Shown in pieces: positions 44,172 to 56,508 of a stretch of DNA of 64,000 nucleotides (within the stretch, counting starts at the first letter, position 1; the number at the start of each line of letters is the position of its first letter). The DNA comes from Xylona heveae TC161 (lineage: Eukaryota > Ascomycota > Xylonomycetes > Xylonales > Xylonaceae), in assembly GCF_001619985.1 (NCBI RefSeq), contig NW_017264193.1, forward strand, positions 2,361,726 through 2,425,725, in the 5' to 3' direction. The translations under genes were made by a program, and so were the position numbers. A model generated the notes under the pieces. It saw only the letters and a list, made by a program, of their open reading frames with translations, ran no database searches and was not told where the DNA came from.

Positions 44172-46383
44172 ATGGCAGGCAGCGTTGGATTGGAAAATAT
44201 GCTTGTCCAAGGAGACGAAGATAGCCAGACGCATGATCAGGCCGAGCAATCGCCATCTGGCCAGGAACGCTCGCTGGACGAGCTGTTGCAGCAGTGTCGA
44301 CAAGTTCTGCGGGAAGTGGACGACTTCAAAACTCATCTTGCAAGTTGCAAAAAGGACAAGACGGTGGAATTGAGACATTTTAGAAATACAATTAGTTCGG
44401 AGCTGAAGTTGCTGGAAAAGGTACGCTATTCATTTCACTTACAAATTTGCTTTGATTTTATCTTTGATTTTTTTGTTGGCCGTTGTGTTATAAATATTTA
44501 TCCTCTCTGTTCTATGTTATTATACCAATTGTGCTTTATATTCATTGTACTGTGTATGATGGGTTGCTGTGCTTTCCTTGCGACCTCTCTTGGGCAAATT
44601 TGGAGAACCGCTAAATGGCATTGCCATTTGAAAATTGTTCAATGCATCGCTATCTTCAAAAGAGATCTCTGGGGTGAGTTCGCGGGGCCAGTGATCACAT
44701 TGTTTCCTGCGTTCTGCCTCAGCAGTATGATTAGAGGGAACTCCATATTCTTTCTTCATAGAGCTACAGACATGCACAGAGATACCATCTGTAAACTTTT
44801 TTTTTTTTAATTTTGCTCTGGCCGTTTTTCTCCTTTCATCAATACATTGCAATATCATGTCACCTACCCACAACAAGACTCCCTAACATGGACAGCTTAC
44901 AAAAATCGACCCCGCCACGGCAGAACTCCGATCTCAACATGCAGTCCGCTCCTCCAACGTCCCATTCTACTCCGCGGTATGGGCCGCTGCAAAGCGTTCC
45001 GGGAGTGTTGTAGCATTCAACAAGCGATTCTACTGGGAAGAGCCACCGCGACGAGTGCCCCTACAGCAGTGTCAACCCGGATCTGGCGCTAATTCGCCAT
45101 CAACATCATCCGTCGATACACCACTAAACCGTGCAGGTCCAGCAGCAGCCAGTTCTAAACGTCGAAAAGCCCACCGGCCCAAACGCAAAAGTGCCCTGGT
45201 CGACGTCGTTGCTCGCGGCGGCGAGGAATGGATCAAAGTCTCGACAATCACTTCTACTCGAATAGGTTTCGAAATGGCCAAGGTCGGCTGGGAAGCAGAC
45301 AGCCAAGCTTCGTCCTCGAATTCCGAGTATTCTGATGATGATGATGACGACGACGACATTTCTCTGGCAAAAGTGACTGCCCGTCTCGTGCGCGCCGCGA
45401 AATCAGTCCGTGTCCGGTACCGCCATCCTCAGGTCGTTCTCGTTCTTCCCAAAATATACCAGCACGAACACCCAGCCATTGACGCGCTTCTTGACGACCT
45501 CCGCCGGACCGGCACCGTTGTCGAGACCGGCGATACCATACCCGCCTCTCCGGCTCTCTCCTCTTCCATCCTGCGATCCCTTACCATCGACCCCATCAGG
45601 TCGTTCGCCCCGACAGTCAACGTCGACTGCACGCTGCTTCTCGCGCTCGTATCGGACCTTTCCCACGGCGACGTCACGCCCCAGCCATGGTTCCACACGG
45701 CCATCAAGCGCCAAATCGAGCGCGAAAAGAGCGATACCTTACTCCCGTCGGTTCTTTTCCCCGCCATGCGCGGCCGGAAACTCGTCTGCGTGGCCCAGGC
45801 TGCGGAGCGTATGCGCGACATTGTCGCCACTATCGGCACGCCCACAGAGAAGGCACGGACAAGAGTGCTCTTGGGAGATGTTGATGCGGATGCAGAGACG
45901 GATATTTTTCAATTAGTGGGCAATCATGATAATGTCAAGGACAGTAAACATGGCTCCGCAAGCATCACATCTTCCGCAAATCTCACGGCTTTATTCCAAA
46001 CGCTCTCTTCGCATTCTATTCCCGCGGATCTACATCTTCCCATCTCCGTTGTAGCCCAAGAGGAGGTTGATGCCGCGGTGGAAAAGACTCTCCCGCCTAC
46101 GATATCCAGCTCGCTCGCACAGGACTTGTCGGATATTAATACTGCGGTCTTCATGTACGGCTGGGCACAGGGCATCACGACGCTCTCCTCGAATAAGACG
46201 GTGGCCAAGCATATCCAAGTTGCGGTCGAAGAGGACCTGGATGCGCGAGACGGAGAGCGGGAGGCGCAAGATGGAGAAGGAGGAGAAGGACGAGGGCAAG
46301 GGGTTGTACCTGCAGGTCCGGATATTTGGTTATGTCCTACCGCGCGCAGTTTGGTAGGCAAGGAGAAGAACAGACGGGAGTGA
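44172..46383 (+). CDS. DUF1308-family protein
   Basis: Two exons, 44172-44420 and 44896-46383, phase 0, 578 residues; the intron is 475 bp. The N-terminal part is helical (SLDELLQQCRQVLREVDDFK, RHFRNTISSELKLLEK). The joint reads KLLEK-LTKIDPATAELRSQ, followed by RSSNVPFYSAVWAAAKRSGS, the hallmark region of the family. The middle has VDVVARGGEEWIKVSTI and a run of aspartates after SSNSEYS. The C-terminal domain includes LDDLRRTGTVVETGD, NVDCTLLLALVSDLSHGDV and FPAMRGRKLVCVAQAAERM; this part has a PIN-nuclease-like feel, but I cannot verify that. Function unknown in fungi. The C-terminal tail is Gly/Glu-rich and may be subject to an alternative end. Confidence 0.75.
44421..44895 (+). other. Unusually long intron in the DUF1308 gene
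   Basis: 475 bp, donor GTACGC, branch CCTAACA and acceptor ACAG. Most introns in the window are 44-115 bp. The reading frame of exon 1 stays open into it for about 130 codons. It holds an extended T-rich part and a poly-T run at 44797-44808. Confidence 0.7.
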
Positions 46384-47073
46384 GCGGCTTCGTTGTGAGT
46401 TTTCTCTTGGGGATTGGAAATATCGAATGTGTTTCTTTTCTTCTTCTTCTTCTTCTTCTTCTTCTTCTTCTTCTTCTTCTTCTTCTTCTTCTTCCCCCCC
46501 CCGGGCCCTCAACCCAGGAATCATTGGAGTCAAGCATTGTAGATATCACCTGAACCATCTGCGTGGAGTGAAGAAAGTGAATTGGAAAAGGGCGTAGATA
46601 GATGAAATGACGATAAGATGCATGCGCGGAACTAAGAGCATGATACGTATTACTCATTTCTTTGAATTAAATATTCTTTCATCCAGATATTTAAAAATAC
46701 TATCAAATCCCATTTCCAGTTTGCTCCAAGATGATGCAACATCGTCTACCAAAAGGAAACATGAGAAAGAAGAGAACGTTTAAAAGTTCGAAAATATCAA
46801 AGAAAAAAAAAGTGTCACACAACACCGTACAGACTCATACAATTCGGGCGTGACGGTCTGGGGTTAGCAAAAGTAAAAAGGCACATTTCAGGAGATGATA
46901 AGAAAAATGGAAATGGACGAAAAAGAGGTACAGAATCGCAGCTGGAATGGAAACCTGGGGGATAGCACTTTCCGTCCAACATGCAGGACGAGACAAAAAC
47001 TTGAAAATGAATTGGGACTGTGATACAGATACGACAAATTGTAGCAAACTTTTGCGATTCTTTTCTAGATCGC
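46384..47073. other. Convergent spacer with trinucleotide repeat
   Basis: Between the stops of the DUF1308 and lung-7TM genes. Contains the TTC repeat described separately. No gene recognised. Confidence 0.55.
46441..46502 (+). repeat. (TTC)18 microsatellite followed by a C9 run
   Basis: About 18 perfect TTC units (46441-46494) running directly into nine cytosines. Purine/pyrimidine asymmetry is complete over the tract. Confidence 0.93.
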
Positions 47074-49177
47074 TCAATCATTCTTTCCTGTTAAACGCTT
47101 CCGCTCGCTTGAATCCCGCGGTGACTCGTCCTCGTCAGACCACCTGTCCGCGTCTTCACCCACCGCGAATATCGTCTCTCCGTCAAATGAGTCTCGCGAG
47201 GCCTGCGCCTGAGAATGCTCCTTTGCGGATACGGAGGCGCCAGACTCGTATGTCGGCTCACGCTCATGGTATGCTGGCGGAGAAGTCTCTGTGCTTTCGC
47301 CTGGGGGAGTAGGGTTGCTGAGGGGAGTGTGGCCGCCGGCTTCCTCGTCCAAGGAGCCACCAATAGAGGCAATTTCGAAGCCATCGTCGTCTTGAGCAAT
47401 CTGGAAACGCAATGGTCAGTATCTTACTGAAAAATAGATTTTTCTTAAGGGGTAATAAGAAGAGATAAGCGTGAGAATCTCTCTATTAGAATGCTTACCT
47501 CATCACTCATGGCAAAGCGCCGGTTGTTCGCGGTAGGTCGCCAGAGGTAGGCGACAAAGGCAATATCAAACAGATAGACTAGGTTCAGCCAGCCGTCGAG
47601 GATGAACCAACGCGTCTGCCAATGGTCGGGGACAAAGTCTGGGTCGCCACGACCGACAAAGGTAAAGGAGGAAACGAAGAAGAAGATGGTGATGACGAGG
47701 ATGCTGGCAAGGATCCCCCACCAAAGCTTCTTATACATCAGGGCTTTGATGTTCTGCTTCCGTGCGATAAGATCGGCAATGGTCGCCTTGAGCGAGTTCA
47801 ATGTCCAGACGTAAAATCCGGTCAGGGTGCCCGCCAGTGGGAGGACGACGAGTAAAATGAGGGGCCCGGCGTTCTCTGGAGGAACAGTCAAACTGCCGAC
47901 AGCATAAATGACGCCAAAAGTGAAGTGACCAATAGCCAGCCAACGGACATGGGTCATGGTTCTACCTAAGCTGGGTTTGACAACGCCATAGCCCATGCAG
48001 ACGATGAGCAGGAGGAAGAAAGAAAATGAATTACGGAACGCATTGAGAATGGATACGATGACCATCATGACTTTTGCACCGACATTGCCGCCATGGCGGT
48101 TTCGATAGTCTTTTTCCCAGGTCAGTACTTGATTACGGAGTTGGGACGTTTATTGGTCGAGCATACCGTAGAAGCCCCATGTGATGAGCATTTCAACAAT
48201 TAAGAAACCAATAATAGCAGTGATATAATTTTGCACGGGAACTAAGGTGCTGTCAGCAGGACAAAAAAGGCCTGAGCATTTCTCCGGGCAGACTTACGAA
48301 TGTCATGGCGGTGTTGAACGTAGAGGAACGCCCAGAAGCTGAATTGGTCAGCATTGCGCTTTAAGAGCATCTGATATATAAATACATACATTCCAATCAC
48401 GGCATACACGATGGTCAGCCCGCCGTAGAATGGCAGCTTCGCAATCTGTGCCGCCGGAAGCTCGCCATAGGCATTGCGGAACTCCACAATTGCCTTGTAT
48501 TTGGCAGCAGAATAGGGGTAGGTGCTCACGCAGTAATAGCCGGTATTTTTGATGGGGTAGTTGATTGCTGGGGGATCGTTCAGGTGCACCGCTTGCGTGA
48601 TGATTGGATTCATCGAATGTTCTGTGGCTCCTTCTTCGAGGATAAACTCCCCAAGCTGTGTTTCATTGCAGTAGCCTTGTTTGACGCTATCTTCGGTGCA
48701 GAGCATTTCTTTTGTCTCAAATTCAAGCTTTTTTTTTAAAAAAAAAAGTGTCAGTCGAAGATGTCTTTGCTACAGTCATCACTGTCGGGATAGAATGATA
48801 GAATTCAATGCCGCAAGGAATTGGGACCGACGTACTCCAGACTCATCACTGCCCTGCGTGGCCTTCTTGCCAATCAATGCTTCGTCCTTCCATTCGAAGA
48901 CAATGAAGCTAACGACAGGATCCGCACCCTCGTCTTCAGGTCCAGTCTTCACAAATTTGGTGAGAATGAAGGGGTCGACGGCTCCTCCCCATGCTTTCCG
49001 ACTATACATGCCCGAGCATCTTTGGCTGTTCTCGATATCTTGGTCCTAAATAGCTGATGAGAAGAATGAACCATTTCTAAATGTATCTCTTAGAATACAT
49101 ACAAGGACAACCTCATTGGCTCGAACAGCCAGCGCCGATAGAACAAGGGCTGTCACAGCCTGAAGAAACAACCGCAT
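47074..49177 (-). CDS. Lung seven-transmembrane receptor family protein (PTM1/GMO1-like)
   Basis: Seven exons (49177-49103, 49045-48836, 48727-48390, 48338-48298, 48241-48167, 48109-47499, 47400-47074), 558 residues. A signal peptide (MRLFLQAVTALVLSALAVRA) precedes a luminal domain with cysteines (SQRCSGMYSRKAWGG, MLCTEDSVKQGYCNETQ). Seven membrane spans follow from about residue 190, for example LPFYGGLTIVYAVIG, NYITAIIGFLIVEMLITWGF and LILLVVLPLAGTLTGFYVW. The family motif FWAFLYVQHRHDI-LPVQNYI crosses two short introns and the DYRNRHGG loop follows. The cytosolic tail is Ser/Glu/Pro-rich with PPAYHERE. Yeast Ptm1 and Gmo1 are in Golgi and early endosomal membranes. A 41 bp exon (48338-48298) is easily missed; a direct read-through there would insert an aberrant segment. 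Confidence 0.88.
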
Positions 49178-49592
49178 GCTGACCGAAGCTCTTGCAGTGA
49201 GGGCGCAAAGCTAAAGGACGCGCATGCGAATGCTGACCAGATGGTAGAAATTCCCTTCGAATGAAGAGTCGATGAAGAACAGACTGTGCGGTCCACACAC
49301 AGAACTTCAATTCAACAACGACAACTCGAGAGATTTTAAGGTAATAGAACAGAATTAAGGATCGGCTTGCATTACGAGGAACCTGGACAGCTACGTATAT
49401 TGGTTGTCTCGCCCTAAGGCTGCACGTCCCTCCTGTCGGAATATGCCGCAAGTTCTGCCGATTCAGCCACAAGTTCATGGAACTTCCAGGGTCTATCGGC
49501 AATCAATAAAAAAGTCCCCGACGGTCTTGGAATTTTTACGTTTCAACGGCTTCCATTTACGAACATTGTATATACAGGTCTATGGCAGAAAG
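49178..49592. other. Divergent promoter region, lung-7TM/NCS2
   Basis: 415 bp between starts. No coding pattern or RNA gene recognised. Confidence 0.55.
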
Positions 49593-50828
49593 ATGACGAC
49601 TGATTCACAAAATGCAGAGCGCACTATGGGCGCTGCTCCTGTCAGACTCTGCAAAAGATGCCAGGAAATAGAGGCAACGACCATTATGCGTACCGAACCT
49701 CTCTGCTCGTATGGTCCCTGGGCCCTATCAAGTTATCTTGTTTTAGAATGAGACTAATATGGACGATGAATCAACAGGAACTGCTTTGTTGAATATATAA
49801 AGAAAAAGGTCGCCAAGCAATTGGAAGCGTATCGAATTAAAAATGCGAGCAAAAACAATCGCCGACGAGTACTTTTGCCCATTTCATTTGGGGTCTCGTC
49901 TCTATCTCTCTTGCATGTGCTCGATGGTCACCTTCAGTCACAGATTCGGCGTACAAATCGAACCGGATATGAGCTGCATGTCCTTCATGTCAACACGTCT
50001 GGAGTCGACGCAGATGCGCCTCAAATAGGGCGGCTCGAGGTTTTGAAAGAGAAATATCCACGTCATACGTACTCGGAATTGACGTTGGAAGACGTTTTTG
50101 ATCATGCAAATGAATACTTGGAGACGACTCTACGCGATGTGAATATTAACATTGGCGATGTAGCTCCTCCGAGTTCGAAGCATGAGAAGCTGGTGGGCTT
50201 GCTCTCGGCGCTCCCTTCACCGACTTCCAGAGCGGACGTCGTTGAGACGTTGCGGAACAACCTCATTATAGCTTTCGCAAAGGAGAATGATTGCCAAAGC
50301 ATAACGTGGGGGGATTCAGCAACTAGGCTTGCGGAGAAAACGATTTCAGAGACCGCCAAAGGGCGAGGCTTCTCACTGCCGTGGCAAATCTCTGGTGGAG
50401 AATCCCCATATGGCTTGCACGTCAGTCATCCTCTACGCGATGTCTTGAAGAAGGAGCTGGTTATCTTTGCTGAAAATGTGGATCCGCCCCTTACGCCGCT
50501 TATACATAGCCGCCCTGCGCCAACTATGACATCTGCTCCTGCAAAGTCTACTACGATTGACGATCTTATGGGCCAATATTTTGCGTCCATCGAAGAGTCG
50601 TTTCCCAGCATTGTCGCCAATGTCGTCCGGACGACAAGCAAGCTGCGGGCGCCTGAGGTCACTGAAGGCCAGTCTCGATGTGATTTATGCGGTCTGCCAC
50701 TGGCAGATAGCGACGCATCTCTCGGCGAGGGGGAAAGCAGTGCTCAAAGTTTGGTCCAGCCAGAAGGTAATCTGTGCTATGGGTGCGCTAGAACTACCCT
50801 GGGCAGCCGTTTTACTCCTCATTCATGA
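49593..50828 (+). CDS. ncs2: Cytoplasmic tRNA 2-thiolation protein 2 (Ncs2/Ctu2)
   Basis: Two exons, 49593-49708 and 49778-50828 (intron 69 bp), 388 residues. Partner of Ncs6/Ctu1 in thiolating wobble uridine 34 of Lys, Glu and Gln tRNAs, with sulfur from Urm1. The N-terminal cysteine pairs RLCKRCQEIEA and PLCSNCFVEYIKKKV are split by the intron. The PP-loop-like fold follows: RRRVLLPISFGVSSLSLLHV (the catalytic loop is degenerate, as in Ctu2), ELHVLHVNTSGVD, then LRNNLIIAFAKENDCQSITW and GDSATRLAEKTISETAKGRG. A C-terminal zinc site has SRCDLCGLPLADSD and GNLCYGCARTTLGSRF. The arrangement is that of the whole family and nothing is missing. Confidence 0.93.
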
Positions 50829-51644
50829 AGCCAATTCGGAGCCTTTTCTTCATCTCACCAGAGGGCAAGCTAGCCCGCTCAGTCATGCCAGGACCATTTT
50901 TGAATATCGCACAGATGCTATTCATCAGGAGCTCGCCGTGACGGCCCAAATCACTGCCACGAAGCGCTTGCAAAGACCAATGTGTTTTGCCGGCGGAGAA
51001 GAACCATCTGTTCTTCCTATCCAGGATTTGTTGCGAGAAACTTGCCGGATACGGCTGAAAGGAAGCGATTTCAACTTCTGGCATGCCTTGTAATGCTACC
51101 ACGCATTCCTGGCGAATTCGAACAGATATCTTTCCCATATCGAGAAAAACAGGCTTTTATACCAGAGGGATATTGAACCACTTCATTTCCGCCGAGCTTT
51201 ATATTGAAGTAATGACGCTCTACAATGCGGCAGCTTAATTCCAATGCTCTCTACTCTTGGTCTTTGGCCAAACGCAAACCCAACGGAGAGAAATAAACCC
51301 TTGCACATTTGCAAATTCAAACTGAACAGTTTACGATAACGTATATCTAAGGGATATTCGCCTCTGAATTAGACCAAGTCTGATACTAACTTACATTGAT
51401 TTCAAGATACTATGGAATTAAAATGTACGACGCTGCGCGTTGCGATTGCAATCAAAACACTCGAATGGGGTTTCCAATATTAACCGTCCAACTTTTGTGA
51501 ACCAGGCCATAAGCTCGAACTAAAAAATGAATAATGCAAATGCAGACCATTACTTCCGGAAAAGAAAAGAAAAAGGATTCCGCCAGGCGCCCAACATATC
51601 TATACCCAACCCACAGCATTATTTAGTAGACCCAGTCTTCTTGT
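50829..51644. other. Convergent spacer
   Basis: Between the stops of NCS2 and the DUF4112 gene. Short overlapping frames follow the NCS2 stop but none is protein-like. Confidence 0.55.
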
Positions 51645-52430
51645 TTAAGGTCTTGAAGTAATTCCAAGCTCCACATCGTCATCATCGTGGTGAGAATATG
51701 TTGGGTTGGGTCTCGGATTAGGGTTCACATGGGCCGGTTTAAGCTGTCTTCCTTCTTTCTCTGAGCGAGCAAATATTCCCGTTTTCCACGACTTGGCTGG
51801 TGGCTTTTCCGGCTGTATCCCGAGACTGGCCTTCTTTTCACCTTCGACTTTGAGGTAGGCGTAGAGAAGCTTTGCGTTTCGAGTGTTGCAGCGGTAGAAT
51901 GCATCTGCGACGTCGCCAACAAAGGGAACAAGTCCAACGAAGAAATCGACCATAATATTGAAGTACATGCGGCTGCGGAGCATGGGAGGAATTCCGCCTT
52001 CGATGGTAGACGCGGTTGACAACACCCACATCGCAAGCAACACTTCTAAGCCATCACCGACACTGGACAGCCGTTAGCATTCTGTGTCATGTTACTACAA
52101 AGTTCTGAAAGGTTCCTTACAAAGGTATGATGCCGATAATAACGCTCCAGCCAATGCGTAGTCCGCAGCAGTTACACAATCCATAATCAAGTCTCCGTGC
52201 GCGTCGGGCGACCTTGTTGAGGACCTTGAGGTCTTTGTCCGAGGTGTAAGGAAGATGATTCTTCTTAAATTTCCTCACTCCATGGAACTCGCTCTAATTT
52301 CGCCAGCATTAGTAGAGGCGACCATTTGGAATACAAATCAAATACTTACATCCTTTTGTTCTGCGGCCTGATCCTCAATCCTTCTCTTCAAAAAGCTCTT
52401 GGCCGCGTAATTAGCAACGGCTCCGCTCAT
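51645..52430 (-). CDS. DUF4112 membrane protein
   Basis: Three exons (52430-52350, 52293-52121, 52062-51645), 223 residues. Start MSGAVANYAAKSFLKRRIED. The DUF4112 core begins LKVLNKVARRARRLDYGLCN and continues GLRIGWSVIIGIIPF-VGDGL, with GDG at the second splice joint. Then hydrophobic spans: LEVLLAMWVLSTAS and MYFNIMVDFFVGLVPFVGDV, followed by ADAFYRCNTRNAKLLYAYL. The duplicated IPFVGD/VPFVGD turns are the hallmark of the family. The C-terminal tail is basic, then acidic (HHDDDDVELG), and probably cytosolic. Function is not known; it may be an endomembrane protein. It is divergent from DCP2 across a 1 kb spacer. Confidence 0.85.
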
Positions 52431-53446
52431 GGTTCAGGTGAGAAATATCTCGCCGAGTAATTATGGATGAAAACTAGATGCTTGACGTCGACACTCTGTT
52501 TGATATTTTATAAACAGAAAAAAATTCAAACAGCAAGCACTGCTACCCTTTTGTAGACTCTGTGTCGTCCCTTTGTTGCGCGTCTGGTCCGCCGGGCAAA
52601 CAATAAAGATCTAGAGCAAAACCCCTTGAATCCGGTGGCTGATGTGAAAGTGAAATTGGCAAGCCAGTGAAAGTCTTTGTTTCCCAGACAGTGATATAAT
52701 CTAAGAATAGCAAATGTGTTTCAAGGACGTGAATCGCGGGTCAAACAAGCGCTGACGATGGAGTCGCAACAAATGGGATTTATATTGACGGGCGACAACT
52801 GTAACGTCCGGTGACGACAGCGCTTGACTACTAATTTCTGCCGGAATCTTGTTTGGCAGCCCACCAGGGGCTTGATCAGTCACTATTGGTCAATTTTGTT
52901 CTACCGCCTTGCAGGGATTTTCGTCGCCCAATCAAACCCACGGCGCGGTAAATTAATTGCACAGCCACAAACAAAAAAATCTCTCACTAGCCACATTGAG
53001 CTGTAAGCCACAATCGATCGATTATATAATATACGCCACTGTCGAAGCCACCTCGCACCCATATTGGCACTGTGGCTGTGCTGTTTGGGACATTGTTACA
53101 ACTCAGCTCGGCAACTCTCATTGACGTTCATCCACCACGCTGTTCGTCATTCTCTCCCCACACAGCTTCTTTCCTCCTTTTCCTCATTCATTCTACCGCA
53201 TTCACTTAGATTTGCTTGTGAAAGCTTCCGAGGTCTTGTCAGGAACGACAGGCACGGATCAGGGCTCTTCATTCACTGTGCCCGACACCCAATTGGCCGC
53301 GACATCGGCTGTGTGGCCAATCCTGGCAGCTCTTGGAGGTTCAGTCCTGGTGAAAGAATCACCCTGCCCTGCACTTCCCTGGGGCTTCTAATATCCCTTC
53401 TGCAACTGTTCGATGCGATTGGACATGCTCGAATTATTCAAACAAA
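52431..53446. other. Divergent promoter region, DUF4112/DCP2
   Basis: One kilobase between starts. The DCP2 side is pyrimidine-rich at 53130-53210 and looks like a leader. No gene recognised. Confidence 0.5.
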
Positions 53447-56400
53447 ATGACCGAATCAAAAATGCAGCTAGTAGATTGTGAGTCAAGCAAGCTTCCTTTC
53501 CTTGTTGCAACTGTGGAGATGCTGCGCTCATAGCAGGCCAGCAATAGAGTCCTGAGAAGCTTCACGCTTGTGGAGACGATTGGCTGCAGAGATGCGTGTG
53601 CGCCATGGCCTTGCTCTCTTTTGCTGCCGATACCCGGTCCAGTTGGCTTTGCGAAATATGATGAGCTAACATCGCGTTTTCGCAGGGCTGGACGATCTCT
53701 GCGTCCGCTTCATCATCAATCTACCCCAAGAAGAGCTCGAATCCGTCGAACGGATATGCTTCCAGGTTGAGGAGGCACAATGGTTCTACGAAGACTTCAT
53801 CCGGCCTCTTGACCCCTCATTACCGTCAATGTCGCTCCGAAACTTTTGTCTACGAATCTTCCAACATTGTCCGTTGCTCTCCGCTTTTTCATCTTACCAT
53901 CACTCGACAGCTTTCTCTGAATTCCTTGCTTATAAGACACGAGTGCCCGTACGTGGAGCCATCATGCTCAACGATGCCATGGACGAGGTAGTATTGGTTA
54001 AGGGTTGGAAGAAGGGCGCTAATTGGAGCTTCCCTCGTGGAAAAATCAACAAGGATGAAAAGGACTTGGATTGTGCAGTACGAGAGGTATATGAAGAGAC
54101 TGGATTCGACATTAAAGCGGCAGGACTGGTAAAGGAGGAGTCGGAAATGAAGTTTATCGAAGTTACCATGAGAGAACAACATATGCGACTCTACGTATTC
54201 CGGGGAGTGCCAAAAGACACGCCCTTTGAGCCAAGGACTCGGAAAGAGATTAGCGTATGTTTCGGTGGACTTCTCTCGTGAAGAAAAGGTCTGTGCTAAC
54301 TCTGGGCAACAGAAAATCCAATGGTACAAGTTGTCGGATTTGCCGACCATAAAGAAGAATAAACAGCAACAACAAGGTCGAGGAGAAGACTTGGCTGGCA
54401 ATGCTATCAAATTTTACATGGTTGCACCATTTCTTGTACCGCTGAAAAAATGGATTGCTCAACAGCATAAGAAGGATGCTCGCGATGCAGCTCTGTACCC
54501 TGGAATTCCTGCGCCTGCACCGCTGGGAGAACTCGCGCCAGAAGTGGAAGCGGCATCGCTGGACATTGACGGCGGTCCTGAATGTCGAGGAGAGACTAGT
54601 GGCCTCCTTGGTCAGAGTCTACCACAGAACGGTACTGGCTTCTCTGCACACTCTGGGTTTGGCGAGGTGCAGGATCGGACCGCACAACTGAAGCAGCTCC
54701 TTGCTGTTTCGACTCCTCAACCGGCCGCTCCTGAGATCATAAATGATATCTCTGCAGATAGTCGGTCCAAGTCTGATGCTCTCCTTGCGATGCTCCAGAA
54801 AGGGGGTCGTCAGCAACAGCCGCAGAGTGGTCTGCAAGGTGTTCCGCCGCCTCAGACTCCGCTCGAGCAGTTGGATCTGAACCCAAACCTTCCACAATCT
54901 CCTCATCCTCGTCACGCTCATCAACCTCCGTTCCATATGCAGGCTCCACCACCCAGCTTTCCTTTGCCGCCTGCTCATGCTCCTGGTCACCCCATGCAGC
55001 AAGGAGCACCCGCAGCATTAGTCACGGGTCCGGGTGGCCCCTCGGGTGTGCCGCATCTTGCGCAACAAGGTGGCCCGGCACCCCATCATCAACTCCCTCA
55101 ACCTCATATTCCTGCAGTGTTGGCGAACTTGCACATGCCCTCTTCCGACCTCTCAGGCGATCGGTTGGCATCCTCGGCTCAGTTCCCTGGACTTCACATA
55201 CCAGCAGTCTCCGCCGCTCCGAATGTGCCGCCGTCATCTCTCTCAAACCATTCGCTAGCATTGCTTAATGTTCTGAGGGCCGGGCAGACTCCGAGTCATC
55301 GTCAAACTCCGGCTAACCCCGCCGAGTTAAAGGCCATAGCAGGTTTAGGATCCCTTCCTCAGGCGCCTCCTACGTTTCAACTGGCACGTCCTCATGTCCA
55401 ACCTAGGCCCGCTGTTGAGCACGGAGGGTCTGCTGAATCTGATCTGGCTTCTCGACTCAGTGCTGCCATGAACCTCCAGTCCAAAGCACCGCCAGCAACA
55501 GCAGCAGCCGCCGCTGTCGGACCAGCAATCGCAGCGACTGCTTTGCCTGAGTCACATAAAAATGCACTTCTAGCTTTGTTCAAGCAGCAACCAGCTACTA
55601 AAGCTGCTCCTGCCTTGGAAAGTCCGGTCAGTTCAATTCTGCCAAAGACTACAGCGCCAGCTCCCGTTCCGGTTGCTGCTCCAGTTGCTGCTCCGGTTCC
55701 TCCAGCAGTACAGGTGTCTACCAAGCCTTTTCCGCAGCAGATTCCGGCCATTAGCGCACAGAAACCTGGAGATCAAAAAGGTCCTTCCCCTAGTATCTTG
55801 AAGCGACCTTTGTCAGCGGGACGAGTGCCCACCCCTACCAACGGACCGTCAAAGCGTGGCCAATTGGGCGCGAACGGTCAAGCACCAGCGATTATTCCGA
55901 GTCCACTTCACCCACCACAATTCGACACTGTATCAAAGGATAGTCCAAGGAACCAGCGATTGAGCCCAGCATTCAAAAAGACTGCCCAGTCTCAGCAACG
56001 CCAGCCCTCGCCAATATCGATCCTCCCTCGTCCTGCCTCTGTGCATGGACCCAAACCGAACGATGCACCAAAGCAGTTGGCAGATACTGGAACGGTGCGG
56101 AGACATCCCGCTAAGCCGAAGAGGGAATCAAAAGGACCAAGAGAGCCAAAGGAACCCAAAGAGCCGGCCAAACCGTTCCAGCCGCAGATCCTCCGGCGTC
56201 CAACTCAGCCCTCCCCTAGCCCAGGGGCAGCAAGCCAGAACATTTCCGATCGGCGTGAGAGCCAAACTGACGGGCAGCGGCAGGCACTGCTCTCACTGTT
56301 TAGCAAACCAGCTGCGGCACCCACTGAATCCCCTCTCACGTCTCCAATTGCAGCACGTCCGGAACCGGCTTTGCCGGCTGAGCAGCCTTCGATCTCTCGA

Positions 56401-56508
56401 CTCGAAAGTATCTCATCTGATACTGCTACACGGAGAGGTTCTCAAGCAGACAACAAGAACTTTTTGCTGGGTTATCTTGCAGGAGTTGCAAAGGCCGGAA
56501 GGGGTTGA
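53447..56508 (+). CDS. dcp2: mRNA-decapping enzyme subunit 2 (Dcp2)
   Basis: Three exons (53447-53477, 53686-54254, 54313-56508), 931 residues. Removes the 5' cap in mRNA decay, in P-bodies. The N-terminal regulatory domain starts MTESKMQLVD-WLDDLCVRFI and has LPQEELESVERICFQVEEAQ with WFYEDFIRP. The Nudix fold covers about 95-245; the Nudix box runs from Gly129 with GKINKDE then REVYEETGFDI, with catalytic Glu147 and Glu148. Box B includes YMVAPFLVPLKKWI. The remaining 650 residues are Pro/Gln/Ala-rich and disordered, with five LLxxL/F leucine-rich motifs (356-361, 516-521, 618-623, 858-863, 917-922) like the yeast HLMs that recruit Edc3 and Dhh1/Pat1 partners. The first intron is 208 bp. 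Identity is certain. Confidence 0.96.
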
